From positions 2,790,001 through 2,854,000 of the forward strand of contig OZ245942.1 in NCBI GenBank assembly GCA_965230065.1: a DNA stretch of 64,000 nucleotides. Direction: 5' to 3'. The translations under genes and the position numbers were made by a program. Shown here piece by piece: positions 8,517-16,620 of this stretch (position 1 is its first letter; every line of letters begins with the position of its first letter). The stretch is from G965230065 sp965230065. GTDB taxonomy: Bacteria > Bacteroidota > Bacteroidia > Cytophagales > Cyclobacteriaceae. Below the pieces are notes generated by a model, which worked only from the letters and a program-made list of their open reading frames with translations, was not told the DNA's origin and ran no database searches.

Positions 8517-10181
8517 ATGCGCTATTACTTCTACCTGACAAAAATTTTCAACGCCGTTGAAGTAAATTTCAATTTTTTAATTAGTGGTTTACTGACTCAG
8601 CAGCAGTTCCCGGCATTCCGGGGGCTGCTCTTTCCGGGCCGGACTGAGTTTGTACTACGAATTTGCAAATTCGTAGTACACCCGGTACAAATAAAACCAC
8701 TCCTAATACTTACCTTTTTATGTATATGTTGGCCACCAACTCAGGGTTTAGCACAGCCAGCCGAAAAGCCCAACTTCCTGTTCATTTTGGTAGACGACAT
8801 GGGGTGGCCTGATCTGGGATGTTACGGTAATGCGTTCAATGAAACGCCTAACATTGACCAGTTAGCCAAAGAAGGCATGAGGTTTACCAATGCTTATGCT
8901 GCTTCCCCGGTATGCTCGCCCACCCGTGCCAGCATCCAGACAGGGCAGTACCCGGCCAGGGTAGGCATGAACATGATTATCAATCCACATCGCAGGCCCT
9001 GGGCCAAGCTTACACCACCTGCCAACCGGTGGAATTTACCCGAAAACCAACCCACACTGGCCGAAGCCCTGAAAAAAGCGGGCTATACTTCCGGTATTTT
9101 TGGAAAATGGAACCTGGGCTACGAAAGCCCGAACCTGGCCCATGACCGGGGATATATCCATAAAATGGAAAAAGATGCCTTAAACCCCGCATATCATGAT
9201 AAGATAAACACGTTTACCAAAAACAATCCTGATAAAGGTATTGGCAGCATTACCGAACAGGCGGTGCAATTCATGGAGGAAAACAAAGACGAACCCTTCC
9301 TCTGCATGGTTTCTTACTACTCTGTACACATTCCTATGGAAGCCCGGGAGGAATTGGTGCAGAAATACGCTGCTAAAAAAACAAAATTCGAAACAGACAT
9401 TCACCCCAAATATGCCGCCATGGTAGAGCATGTGGATGAATCGGTAGGGCTTTTGGAAGAAGTGCTGGAAACCCTCAATATTGCCGATAATACTGTCATA
9501 TTTCTGTTTTCAGACAATGGCGGACTCATTCAGGTTTATCATAATTCAGGGCCGATTGTTAGCATCAATACGCCACTTCGCTCAGAAAAAGGAACGGTGT
9601 ATGAAGGCGGAATCCGAGTGCCCATGATTGTAAAGTGGCCGGGCAAAGTAGCACCCGGCACCGTGAGCAATGTGCCTGTTATCAGTAATGATTTTTTCCC
9701 CACCATGATGGAAATGGCCGCAGCCGAAAATCCTGCGCCTTCGCCCGATGGGATATCGCTGCTGCCTGTATTGCGGCAATCCGGCAATATCAACCGGGAG
9801 GCGTTGTACTGGCACTACCCTACCTATCATCACTCCACACCAGCTGCCGCCATGCGGGAAGGAAATTATAAACTCATTAAATATTATGAAACCGGAGAAC
9901 TTGAACTGTACAACCTTGAAAACGACATAGGTGAGCTAAACAACTTGATAAACGAGCATCCCGGGCTGGCTGAAAAAATGCAGGAAAAATTGCACCAATG
10001 GCAGGCATCCGTAAAAGCAGGCATGCCTACGCCCAACCCCAACTATAATATATCCAAAGCCTACATTTGGGGCGTACGACCCGAAGAGCCCTGGATGGAA
10101 GTAGAAGCAGCCCCCCTGCCGATGGAAGAAAGGTGCAAGCTTTTGTCCAGCGATGGAGAAGAGGTAAAACTACAACCCTAA
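8517..10181 (+). CDS. Sulfatase (arylsulfatase family), with an unusual N-terminal extension
   Basis: This alkaline-phosphatase-superfamily sulfatase has the metal-site start FILVDDMGWPDLGCYG and the formylglycine motif CSPTRASIQTG, with the modified Cys near residue 133, then the GIFGKWNLG and LFSDNGG segments. The catalytic domain is complete to its C-terminus. The N-terminus is odd: the signal-peptide-like segment (PLLILTFLCICW) begins only near residue 62 and has no ATG directly before it. Ahead of it lie codons made from hairpin repeats (8594-8680). Either the repeat was inserted into the original leader or a non-ATG start is used. The ATG at 8517 is the only good upstream candidate, 25 bases after the symporter stop. 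It probably removes sulfate esters from the sugar handled by this cluster. Confidence 0.88.
   Translation: MRYYFYLTKIFNAVEVNFNFLISGLLTQQQFPAFRGLLFPGRTEFVLRICKFVVHPVQIKPLLILTFLCICWPPTQGLAQPAEKPNFLFILVDDMGWPDLGCYGNAFNETPNIDQLAKEGMRFTNAYAASPVCSPTRASIQTGQYPARVGMNMIINPHRRPWAKLTPPANRWNLPENQPTLAEALKKAGYTSGIFGKWNLGYESPNLAHDRGYIHKMEKDALNPAYHDKINTFTKNNPDKGIGSITEQAVQFMEENKDEPFLCMVSYYSVHIPMEAREELVQKYAAKKTKFETDIHPKYAAMVEHVDESVGLLEEVLETLNIADNTVIFLFSDNGGLIQVYHNSGPIVSINTPLRSEKGTVYEGGIRVPMIVKWPGKVAPGTVSNVPVISNDFFPTMMEMAAAENPAPSPDGISLLPVLRQSGNINREALYWHYPTYHHSTPAAAMREGNYKLIKYYETGELELYNLENDIGELNNLINEHPGLAEKMQEKLHQWQASVKAGMPTPNPNYNISKAYIWGVRPEEPWMEVEAAPLPMEERCKLLSSDGEEVKLQP
8594..8680. repeat. Hairpin-rich repeat embedded in the sulfatase 5' end
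   Basis: Two nested structures occur. ACTCAG (8595-8600) pairs with CTGAGT (8643-8648), with inner CAGCAG/CTGCTC-type and CCCGG/CCGGG pairs. Then there is a perfect 15+15 bp palindrome at 8651-8680 with arms TGTACTACGAATTTG and CAAATTCGTAGTACA. The element is open in the sulfatase frame and separates the ATG at 8517 from the hydrophobic signal segment. It looks like a REP-type or mini-element insertion rather than coding sequence under selection. Confidence 0.7.
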
Positions 10182-10192
10182 TCATAACTGAC

Positions 10193-11008
10193 ATGAATGG
10201 TAAAACCTTAATAGAAACCCTACGAACAGGAAACCGGGCTTACGGCACGCTCCTTACTTCATCCTCCCCTTTCTGGCCTAAAGTAGTGGCTACCCTTGAT
10301 CTGGACTTTGTATTCATAGATACAGAACATATTCCGCTGAACCGCAGTGAATTAAGTTGGATGTGCCAGACCTACCGGGCCATGAAATTGGCACCTATAG
10401 TACGTACGCTTTCACCTGATCCCTATTTGGCCACAATGGTGTTGGATGGAGGGGCTGAAGGCGTAATTGCTCCGTATGTTGAGTCGCCAGAACAGGTGGC
10501 ACAGTTGGTAGGTGCTGTTAAATACAGGCCATTAAAAGGTGAAAAACTTCAAAAAATACTGAAAAATAGAGATGAAATGGTTCCTGAACTATCCGACTAT
10601 ATTCAACAGCATAACGCCAAAAATGTATTGATTGTCAATATAGAAAGTGTGCCTGCCATGGAAGCCCTGGACGAAATTCTGACCATAGAAGAACTGGATG
10701 GAGTACTGGTTGGCCCGCATGACCTGAGCTGTAGCATGGATATTCCCGAACAGTATGATCATCCTAAGTTTATCGCTGCGGTAGAAGAAATTATTGGAAA
10801 AGCCCGTGATGCCGGAAAAGGAAGTGGAATTCACATGGTTTTTCCGGCTATAGCTCAGGAAGTGGACTGGATCAAGCAAGGGGCTAACCTGGTGGTGCAC
10901 AGTGCCGATGCCATTGCTTTCCGGCAAACGATACAAACCGAAATTAGTCAAATCAAAAAAATGCTGGGAGAAAAAGACGCTTCTTCTGATGATAAAATCA
11001 ATATATAA
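10193..11008 (+). CDS. HpcH/HpaI-family aldolase
   Basis: The 272-residue protein is a class II pyruvate aldolase of the HpcH/HpaI type, cleaving a 2-keto-3-deoxy acid to pyruvate and an aldehyde. Family features are FVFIDTEHIPLNR (metal/pyruvate-binding region, about residues 37-49), the GAEGVIAPYVESPEQV segment (about 83-98), an NIESVPAMEALDEIL metal-ligand segment and DGVLVGPHDLSCSMDIP. The ATG at 10193 begins 11 bases after the sulfatase stop. A longer in-frame extension to 10067 overlaps the sulfatase gene and has no family similarity. It sits directly before a second, Schiff-base-type aldolase, so the cluster may handle two keto-deoxy acids or two successive cleavages. Confidence 0.9.
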   Translation: MNGKTLIETLRTGNRAYGTLLTSSSPFWPKVVATLDLDFVFIDTEHIPLNRSELSWMCQTYRAMKLAPIVRTLSPDPYLATMVLDGGAEGVIAPYVESPEQVAQLVGAVKYRPLKGEKLQKILKNRDEMVPELSDYIQQHNAKNVLIVNIESVPAMEALDEILTIEELDGVLVGPHDLSCSMDIPEQYDHPKFIAAVEEIIGKARDAGKGSGIHMVFPAIAQEVDWIKQGANLVVHSADAIAFRQTIQTEISQIKKMLGEKDASSDDKINI

Positions 11009-11026
11009 ACTATAAATATAATTACT

Positions 11027-11947
11027 ATGCAAAATAAGTTAGAAGGGCTTGTAGCAGCACCTTTTACCCCCATGCACGAAGATGGGAGTATAAATTTACC
11101 ACAAATTAAAAACCTGGTTGAGCATTATGTAAACCATCAGCTTGCTGGCATATTCGTATGTGGCAGCACCGGGGAAGGCCCTTCCATGCAAACCGAAGAG
11201 CGCATGCAGGTAGCCGAAGCTTTTATGGAAGCCGCCGCCGGACGCCTGTTTGTGTTTGTACACGTAGGACACAGCAGCCTGGCGGAAGCCCGTAAGCTGG
11301 CTGCCCATGCTCAGGAAATTGGGGCGAATGCCATTTCGGCTACCTTGCCTACTTATTTCAAAATTCCCAATGAAGAAGTATTGATTCAATGCTTACAGGA
11401 AATTGCCGGGGCGGCACCTGAATTACCATTTTATTACTACAACATTCCCATACTCACCGGAGTGCAAATTGATATGGTGTCGTTCTTGGAGCGGAGTCAT
11501 GCTGCCATTCCCAACCTGGCAGGCATCAAATTTACCAGTCCGCTGCTGCACGATTTTCAGGCATGCCTGGCCGAAAACGAACAGCAGTTTGATATGCTGT
11601 ATGGCACGGATGAAATGTTTCTGCCCGCTTTGGCTGTAGGAGCCAAAGGGTTCATAGGAAGTACCTATAACTTTGCTGCTCCCGTTTATCACAAAATCAG
11701 GGAAGCTTTTGAAACAGGAAATATTGCAACTGCCCGCCAGCATCAGGACAAGATAATCGCATTGGTGCGGCTCCTTGTAAAATATGGTGTAGTACCATCT
11801 CAAAAAGTCATTATGAAAATGATTGGCCTAGATTGTGGGCCTGTACGCTTGCCTTTGCAAACGTTAAGCAAAGCCCAGGAAGAAACCTTTCAGCAGGAAC
11901 TGGAAGCTATTGGTTTTTTTGAGTGGAGTAAGGAAGTAACTGTTTAA
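11027..11947 (+). CDS. N-acetylneuraminate lyase-like (DapA/NanA family) aldolase
   Basis: The 306-residue TIM-barrel protein belongs to the dihydrodipicolinate synthase / N-acetylneuraminate lyase family. The Schiff-base lysine is K168 in GIKFTS, the catalytic tyrosine falls in FYYYNIP (about 135-141), and CGSTGE (about 44-49) binds the pyruvate carboxylate. The YYYNIPILTGV and GIKFTS segments are more like NanA than DapA. It probably cleaves a sialic acid (or related nonulosonate) to pyruvate and an amino or neutral hexose. It lies 18 bases after the HpcH/HpaI aldolase and before the broken sialidase, in line with the mutarotase-symporter. Exact substrate specificity is inferred. Confidence 0.85.
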   Translation: MQNKLEGLVAAPFTPMHEDGSINLPQIKNLVEHYVNHQLAGIFVCGSTGEGPSMQTEERMQVAEAFMEAAAGRLFVFVHVGHSSLAEARKLAAHAQEIGANAISATLPTYFKIPNEEVLIQCLQEIAGAAPELPFYYYNIPILTGVQIDMVSFLERSHAAIPNLAGIKFTSPLLHDFQACLAENEQQFDMLYGTDEMFLPALAVGAKGFIGSTYNFAAPVYHKIREAFETGNIATARQHQDKIIALVRLLVKYGVVPSQKVIMKMIGLDCGPVRLPLQTLSKAQEETFQQELEAIGFFEWSKEVTV

Positions 11948-12139
11948 GTACAACAGGCAAGATGCCTAATGCTGTCAACTTAAGGAAACTACCCTTCGCT
12001 CCCCCAGCCCATAACTGCATTGTGCGGTGGGTCCCTTCAGGGATTTCAGGGGTGTGCGGGGCTAAAGTTAACGACATTGGACAAGATGCATTTTATACAA
12101 ACCACTCATCTGCATTTTAAGCACAAAATTTAACAATCC

Positions 12140-12894
12140 ATGAAGATATTATTCAATTCCCTGCTTATTTGCCTGCTACCAACCACTATGCTGGCCCAGG
12201 CATCCATACAACGAACCGACTTGTTTGAAGGCGGAAAAGGCGGGTATGCTACGTATCGCATTCCTGGCATTATCGTTACCACCAAAGGCAGCATGTTGGC
12301 TTGGTGCGAAGCCCGCAAATCAGGGGGGGATTGGGACGATATAGATATCCTGATGCGCAGAAGCACTGACGGCGGTAAAACCTGGAGCGAGCTACGGTAC
12401 TTGTAGATGCGCAAGGAGTAGAAGAAAATACCGCTGTTACGGAAAATGTTTCTTCTATCGGCGGTAATACCGAAGGCGGCACAGCCAACAACCCGGTGAT
12501 GATTGCCGATGAGGACGGAACGGTTCATTTTGTGTACTGCGTAGAGTATAGCAAGGCTTACTGAAAAGCCTGAATACGACAAAACCGCATTTTATTTGCC
12601 CTGCCCAACACGCCGGATGACCCTAAAAGATTTGGCAAAGTGGCCCGTGCCCGTGAAAAACTCACTGTCCGCCTGAGTTACGATGAAGGGGAAACCTGGG
12701 AAGTATCTAAATTGATAGAACCCGGCATATCAGCCTATTCTGACATGGCCGTGGGGCCTGATAAAAGTATTTATTTGCTATTTAAGCGGGAAGGCATTGA
12801 TGGCAGTCAATACCAAATCAAATACCTGACCGTAGCCAAATTCAACCTGGCCTGGCTGACCGAAGGAAGAGATGAACTAAGAAGTAACAAATAA
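12140..12894 (+). pseudogene. Exo-alpha-sialidase (neuraminidase) pseudogene: frameshift, two stops, internal deletion
   Basis: A signal peptide (about residues 1-20) is followed by the sialidase RIP motif YRIPGIIVTTKG, the segment WCEARKSGGDWDDIDILMRR and an Asp box (STDGGKTWSE). Near 12391 the frame shifts; similarity continues in another frame (VLVDAQGVEENTAVTENV, then GTVHFVYCVEYSKAY) and hits TGA at 12562 and again at 12571. In that same frame the C-terminal part resumes at about 12580 (RILFALPNTPDDP, then LTVRLSYDEGETW, SAYSDMAVGP, then ARFNL-like AKFNLAWLTEG). The middle of the propeller, where most Asp boxes and the catalytic acids lie, is missing. The enzyme cannot be functional. Its position right after the lyase shows the cluster was once a complete sialic acid release-and-use pathway. 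Confidence 0.9.
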
Positions 12895-12910
12895 ACACAG
12901 ATTTTTGTAT

Positions 12911-14230
12911 TTACTCCACTGCATTGAGAGGGCGCAAATAATTGTTAAAAACATGTTTGGCGACTTTTCTGCCCTGTATTTTCCCTTCTTCCGTAGCAAA
13001 GCGAAAATGAAAGCCATTCATGATCCTTGAATCGGCACAGTGGCTGGCCGCCGAATCCAGGTGGTTGTACGCTCTGGTTTTAGCAGTAGGTAGTGCGGTT
13101 ACAGATTCCATGGTAAAAGATATTTCAGGAGTGCCGTATACATGGGTTACAATTTCAGCCCCACCCGCTCCTACGGCAGCATGGGCCGATGGATACTCAG
13201 GCCAGGGGGGTGTCACCATTTCAGGCTCCCACCCAGGGTCGGGCATGGTCGCAGGGTTGTTATCTCCATCACCTTCCCTTATAGCAGTGTAAGGCCGCCA
13301 GGTATCGTAATGATATTTGCTATCAAAAGAAACCAGGTACAGGTCATACAAATTCATGTTGATGAGGGCAAACATACGGGCTGTTTCCCTGATGGGAAGG
13401 TTTCTTTCCTCAGCAGTGATGCGGCCAATCCGGTTCCACCCGTGTTCGCCAAACTCAGCCCACCAGTGGGCATATTGGGTTTGGTCTGCTGTTCTTACGT
13501 TGCTGTTTTTGCATCCATATTCTTTCACTTCATTGTAAGAAGCAGCGTACTCTTTACTATCCAGCTCCGGAGATGGTGGTGACCTGAATTGTGTGAGGGA
13601 GTCTAAAGTAAACGGGCGGGCATACGAAAAGTCAGGTATCCATACCCAATCGAAGCCGGGGGTGTATTGGTAATCGCCGGGCTTGGTCATGGGCGTATAA
13701 TCCCCATTTTTTTCATGGCCGTCACCCTCACGCATGGCAATGATTTTTTCTGCGGACAACCTTCCCAGGGAAATGCCATTGTTTTTTGCTTCCCCTTCTT
13801 CAACCCCCGTAAGCCATTTGTTGCATACTTCATCAATCGTATCTTTTCTGTTAGGATAGGCAGTTTCTAAGACCACTTTAGCAGCTTGTGCCGCGGCAGC
13901 TATAGGATTGGCATCCTCATATTTTTCTTTATAAGCATATTGTTCGTATTTCGGATCAATAGCGTTGAAGGCATCATGAATGGCCAGGTGTGTCATGGCC
14001 AGTGCCCGCACGCCAATGAAAGAATAAAACTGGTCGTGCTCATTGGCAATGGTATAAGCCAGGTGGTTTAAGTCAATCACAGCTTCATTATCCAGGTTTT
14101 CAAAAACGCTTTTATCGCCTTTTCCTCCTTTTATATTATCCTGCTTGCAGGCAAGTAGCAAAGGAATTAGTAAAAGCATAAAAATGAATTCTTTACAAAA
14201 GGTTGGGTAGGATTTTTCTTTTCCGCTCAT
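12911..14230 (-). CDS. Vanadium-dependent haloperoxidase / PAP2-family lipoprotein
   Basis: The 439-residue protein has a lipoprotein signal with the lipobox LLLAC (Cys near residue 28). The vanadate/phosphate-binding motifs of the haloperoxidase-PAP2 superfamily are clear: YPSAHAAVGAG (from about residue 346, active-site His) and SRIMNGFHFRFATEEG ending in GRKVA (about 401-424). The upstream Arg/Lys element of the site is probably in YDTWRPYTAIREGDG. Members are either vanadium haloperoxidases that make hypohalous acid or acid phosphatases; sequence alone does not decide. It is convergent with the sialidase relic and has no obvious partner. Confidence 0.88.
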   Translation of the reverse strand: MSGKEKSYPTFCKEFIFMLLLIPLLLACKQDNIKGGKGDKSVFENLDNEAVIDLNHLAYTIANEHDQFYSFIGVRALAMTHLAIHDAFNAIDPKYEQYAYKEKYEDANPIAAAAQAAKVVLETAYPNRKDTIDEVCNKWLTGVEEGEAKNNGISLGRLSAEKIIAMREGDGHEKNGDYTPMTKPGDYQYTPGFDWVWIPDFSYARPFTLDSLTQFRSPPSPELDSKEYAASYNEVKEYGCKNSNVRTADQTQYAHWWAEFGEHGWNRIGRITAEERNLPIRETARMFALINMNLYDLYLVSFDSKYHYDTWRPYTAIREGDGDNNPATMPDPGWEPEMVTPPWPEYPSAHAAVGAGGAEIVTHVYGTPEISFTMESVTALPTAKTRAYNHLDSAASHCADSRIMNGFHFRFATEEGKIQGRKVAKHVFNNYLRPLNAVE

Positions 14231-14553
14231 ATCGCATTTGTTTTAGTACTCAACCCTTTAGGTTTCAGTAGATTAATTAGATGGAGGCTATATTACTCCC
14301 AAAACCAAAAGGGTTTTGTTCATGATTCTATACAAATGTAATGACCCGAAAAGAGGTTGGATTTGTTAATAAAATCAAAAAATGTGTTAAAAAGCTCAGG
14401 TGAAGAGTTGGCAGTTGCAGTAGGCAGTCAGGCACTTGGGAATTAGTCCACAGTCGAGTAGTCCATAGTCCACGGAATTATTATTAAGACTGTCGACTAT
14501 GGACTGTGGACTAAAAAACTGCTGCTGCCTACTGCCATTGCCTACTGTTCAAT
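14231..14553. repeat. Intergenic nested inverted repeat (REP-like), also present in part near 59.65 kb
   Basis: This gene-free stretch holds a nested palindrome. Inner arms are TTAGTCCACAGTC (14443-14455) plus GTCCATAGTC (14461-14470) against GACTATGGACTGTGGACTAA (14495-14514). Outer arms are GCAGTAGGCAG (14417-14427) against CTGCCTACTGC (14525-14535). The segment ACTGCCATTGCCTACTG (14531-14547) recurs exactly, reverse-complemented, at 59655-59671, so it is a dispersed element. It lies in the gap before the convergently read AraC and upstream of the haloperoxidase gene. No open frame of interest is present. Confidence 0.7.
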
Positions 14554-15420
14554 TCAATTCACTTCCAACATTTTTTTATAATGCAAAGGCGGGTGTTTGT
14601 AGGTTTCCTTGAAAGCTTTGATAAAATGGGAGGTATTTTCAAAACCACTTTCCAGGGTAATTTCATTAATATTCATATCGGTGGTTTCCAGCAAATATCT
14701 GGCATATTCCAATCTTTTGGTTTTTAACCATTTGCCAGGAGAGGTGCCATAAATTTTTGCAAAATCCCTTTTGAACGCGGCAAGGCTCCGGCCACAGAGG
14801 CTGGCGTACTCGTGCAGTTTCAGGTTGTAGAAAAAGTTGGCTTCCATCACCGCTTTCACAGACCGTTTCTGGTCGCAGCACAACTCTTTGAAATAATCGG
14901 TCAGCAAGGGGTTAGGCCTGGAGGTGAGGATATTGATGACCAGTTCTTCAAACCTGATTTTGAGCAGGCTTTTGGAAGGTGGGGCAGGTTGTGAAAAGTA
15001 ATTGAGCACGGATGAAAAATAGGTGGAAAGTACTTCGTCCAATTCCAGAGGAATAACCGAATCGGTAGTAGATGCTGCCTGTTTGCTTCTTATTTCCGGC
15101 AAATGCTTTTTGATTACTGATTTGATAAACTCGTCGGGCATAAAAATGAGCAGGGCGCAGTAATCGTCATCCAATAATTTATACACCCGGTGTGCCCCTT
15201 TTTTGATAAAAGCCCCTTCGCCCACGCCAAGCACATACTCATCGCTTGGGGTTTTCCATTTCAGGTGCCCGCGCACCGTATACACAAAGTAGTTTTTTTG
15301 CGTCCAATAGTCGAGTTCAGGTTCTTCAATAATACAATCGTATGCCGTGAAAAGCAGTTCATTTACATTAAACTGCTTAAAAGTAGGGTTGCCGTCAACA
15401 AATTCATAAAAGTTAAACAT
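14554..15420 (-). CDS. AraC-family transcriptional regulator
   Basis: The 288-residue protein (from ATG 15420, MFNFYEFVDG) has an N-terminal sensing domain and a C-terminal double helix-turn-helix. The second half shows the AraC signature: LHEYASLCGRSLAAFKRDF, then YGTSPGKWLKTKRLEYA, then INEITLESGFENTSHFIKAF. The N-terminal part (YFVYTVRGHLKW, then GEGAFIKKGAHRVY) resembles a cupin-like ligand domain of ExsA-type regulators. The alternative start at 15456 is less likely because it would place a perfect inverted repeat (15435-15473) partly within the gene. It is divergent from the nucleoside hydrolase, which is its likeliest target. Confidence 0.9.
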   Translation of the reverse strand: MFNFYEFVDGNPTFKQFNVNELLFTAYDCIIEEPELDYWTQKNYFVYTVRGHLKWKTPSDEYVLGVGEGAFIKKGAHRVYKLLDDDYCALLIFMPDEFIKSVIKKHLPEIRSKQAASTTDSVIPLELDEVLSTYFSSVLNYFSQPAPPSKSLLKIRFEELVINILTSRPNPLLTDYFKELCCDQKRSVKAVMEANFFYNLKLHEYASLCGRSLAAFKRDFAKIYGTSPGKWLKTKRLEYARYLLETTDMNINEITLESGFENTSHFIKAFKETYKHPPLHYKKMLEVN

Positions 15421-15434
15421 CGTGTTGTTTTTTC

Positions 15435-15473
15435 TTTTAGTAACCTGAATTGCCAATAAGTAAGTTACTAAAA
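15435..15473. promoter_or_regulatory. Candidate AraC-type operator (inverted repeat in divergent promoter)
   Basis: The arms TTTTAGTAAC (15435-15444) and GTTACTAAAA (15464-15473) are perfect reverse complements with 19 bases between them. They lie between the start of the AraC gene and the divergent nucleoside hydrolase. Location and symmetry suggest autoregulation and control of the hydrolase. This is sequence-based inference only. Confidence 0.5.
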
Positions 15474-15520
15474 AATGATTAACTTAACGACTTTTTAAGA
15501 CACATAAACCGCCTTACAAA

Positions 15521-16501
15521 ATGACGAAATACTGCCTGATTATTTTTGTTTTCTTATTCACACTCGTTACCGAATCTTTTGCTCAGGATTATCCTGAAAT
15601 TCCCATAGAAGAACAATTAGAGCGCTTGCAACCGCCTAAGGGCAAAGTAAATGTGGTACTGGATACGGACACTTACAATGAAATTGACGACCAGTTTGCC
15701 GTAGTATACGCCCTGCTTTCCCCTGAGCAAATGAACGTTCAGGCTATTTATGCAGCCCCATATTTGAATAAGCGTTCTACCAGTCCGGGAGATGGCATGG
15801 AGAAAAGCTATGAAGAAATTTTGCGTTTGCTGGATAAACTAGACAAGTCACCCGAAAATTTTGTGTTCCGTGGCTCAGACGCTTTTTTGGAAAGCTACGA
15901 CCAGCCCATTGCGAGCGACGCAGCCAAAGACCTGATAAAAAAGGCGAATGCTTCAGAAACGCCTTTGTACGTGCTAACGGTAGGTGCACCCACCAACGTA
16001 GCCTCGGCCATTTTGATGGAACCGGAAATTATCAACAAAATTGTGGTAGTGTGGCTGGGTGGCAAAGATTTGCACTGGCGCACTGCCCGGGAGTTCAATT
16101 TACAGCAGGATGTGTTGTCTTCCCAGGTACTTTTTGATTCCGGTGTGCCTCTCATTCAACTGCCCACCAACCCGGTTACTTCCCATTTGCTCACTACCGT
16201 GCCGGAGGTAGAGCATTATTTGCAAGGACAAGGCGCGATTGGCGATTATCTGTTAGAAATTTTCAAGGACTACCACCACGACCATTATGCCTGGTCTAAA
16301 GTAATCTGGGATATTTCGGCCGTGGCTTATGTGATCAACCCCTCCTGGTTTTCCACCGAAATCCGCCATGCCCCTATTTTAACCGATCAGATAACGTACA
16401 GCTTTGACAACACCCGCCACTTTTACCGGGTAGCTACCGCCCTAAACCGGGATAGGGTTTTTGGGGATATGTTTCGGAAGATACAGGGGGTTGGTAAGTA
16501 G
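15521..16501 (+). CDS. Exported nucleoside hydrolase-like protein
   Basis: The 326-residue protein has a Sec signal peptide ending near FAQ (about residue 22). It carries the calcium-binding aspartate cluster of inosine-uridine nucleoside hydrolases, here DTDTYNEIDDQFA (D48, D50, D56, D57). The variant 'YNE' in place of the usual 'PG' is typical of a divergent subgroup. Later segments LYVLTVGAPTNVASAI and WLGGKDLHW also fit the family. It probably hydrolyses an N-ribosyl or related glycosidic bond outside the cytoplasm. It is divergent from the AraC regulator and monocistronic. Confidence 0.85.
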   Translation: MTKYCLIIFVFLFTLVTESFAQDYPEIPIEEQLERLQPPKGKVNVVLDTDTYNEIDDQFAVVYALLSPEQMNVQAIYAAPYLNKRSTSPGDGMEKSYEEILRLLDKLDKSPENFVFRGSDAFLESYDQPIASDAAKDLIKKANASETPLYVLTVGAPTNVASAILMEPEIINKIVVVWLGGKDLHWRTAREFNLQQDVLSSQVLFDSGVPLIQLPTNPVTSHLLTTVPEVEHYLQGQGAIGDYLLEIFKDYHHDHYAWSKVIWDISAVAYVINPSWFSTEIRHAPILTDQITYSFDNTRHFYRVATALNRDRVFGDMFRKIQGVGK

Positions 16502-16620
16502 AAAGACAAGGGCAAAGATAATAATTCGGCACACAAATTATTAACTGTAATTTTTATGCTATAATAATTAGCTCAATATCAATTTAACTCATCTAAGAAA
16601 CGATAAACCTAATAGATAAA

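Noticed and set aside
10067..10192. N-terminal extension of the HpcH/HpaI aldolase
   Set aside because: It overlaps the sulfatase gene in another frame and has no aldolase similarity; the ATG at 10193 is the natural start.
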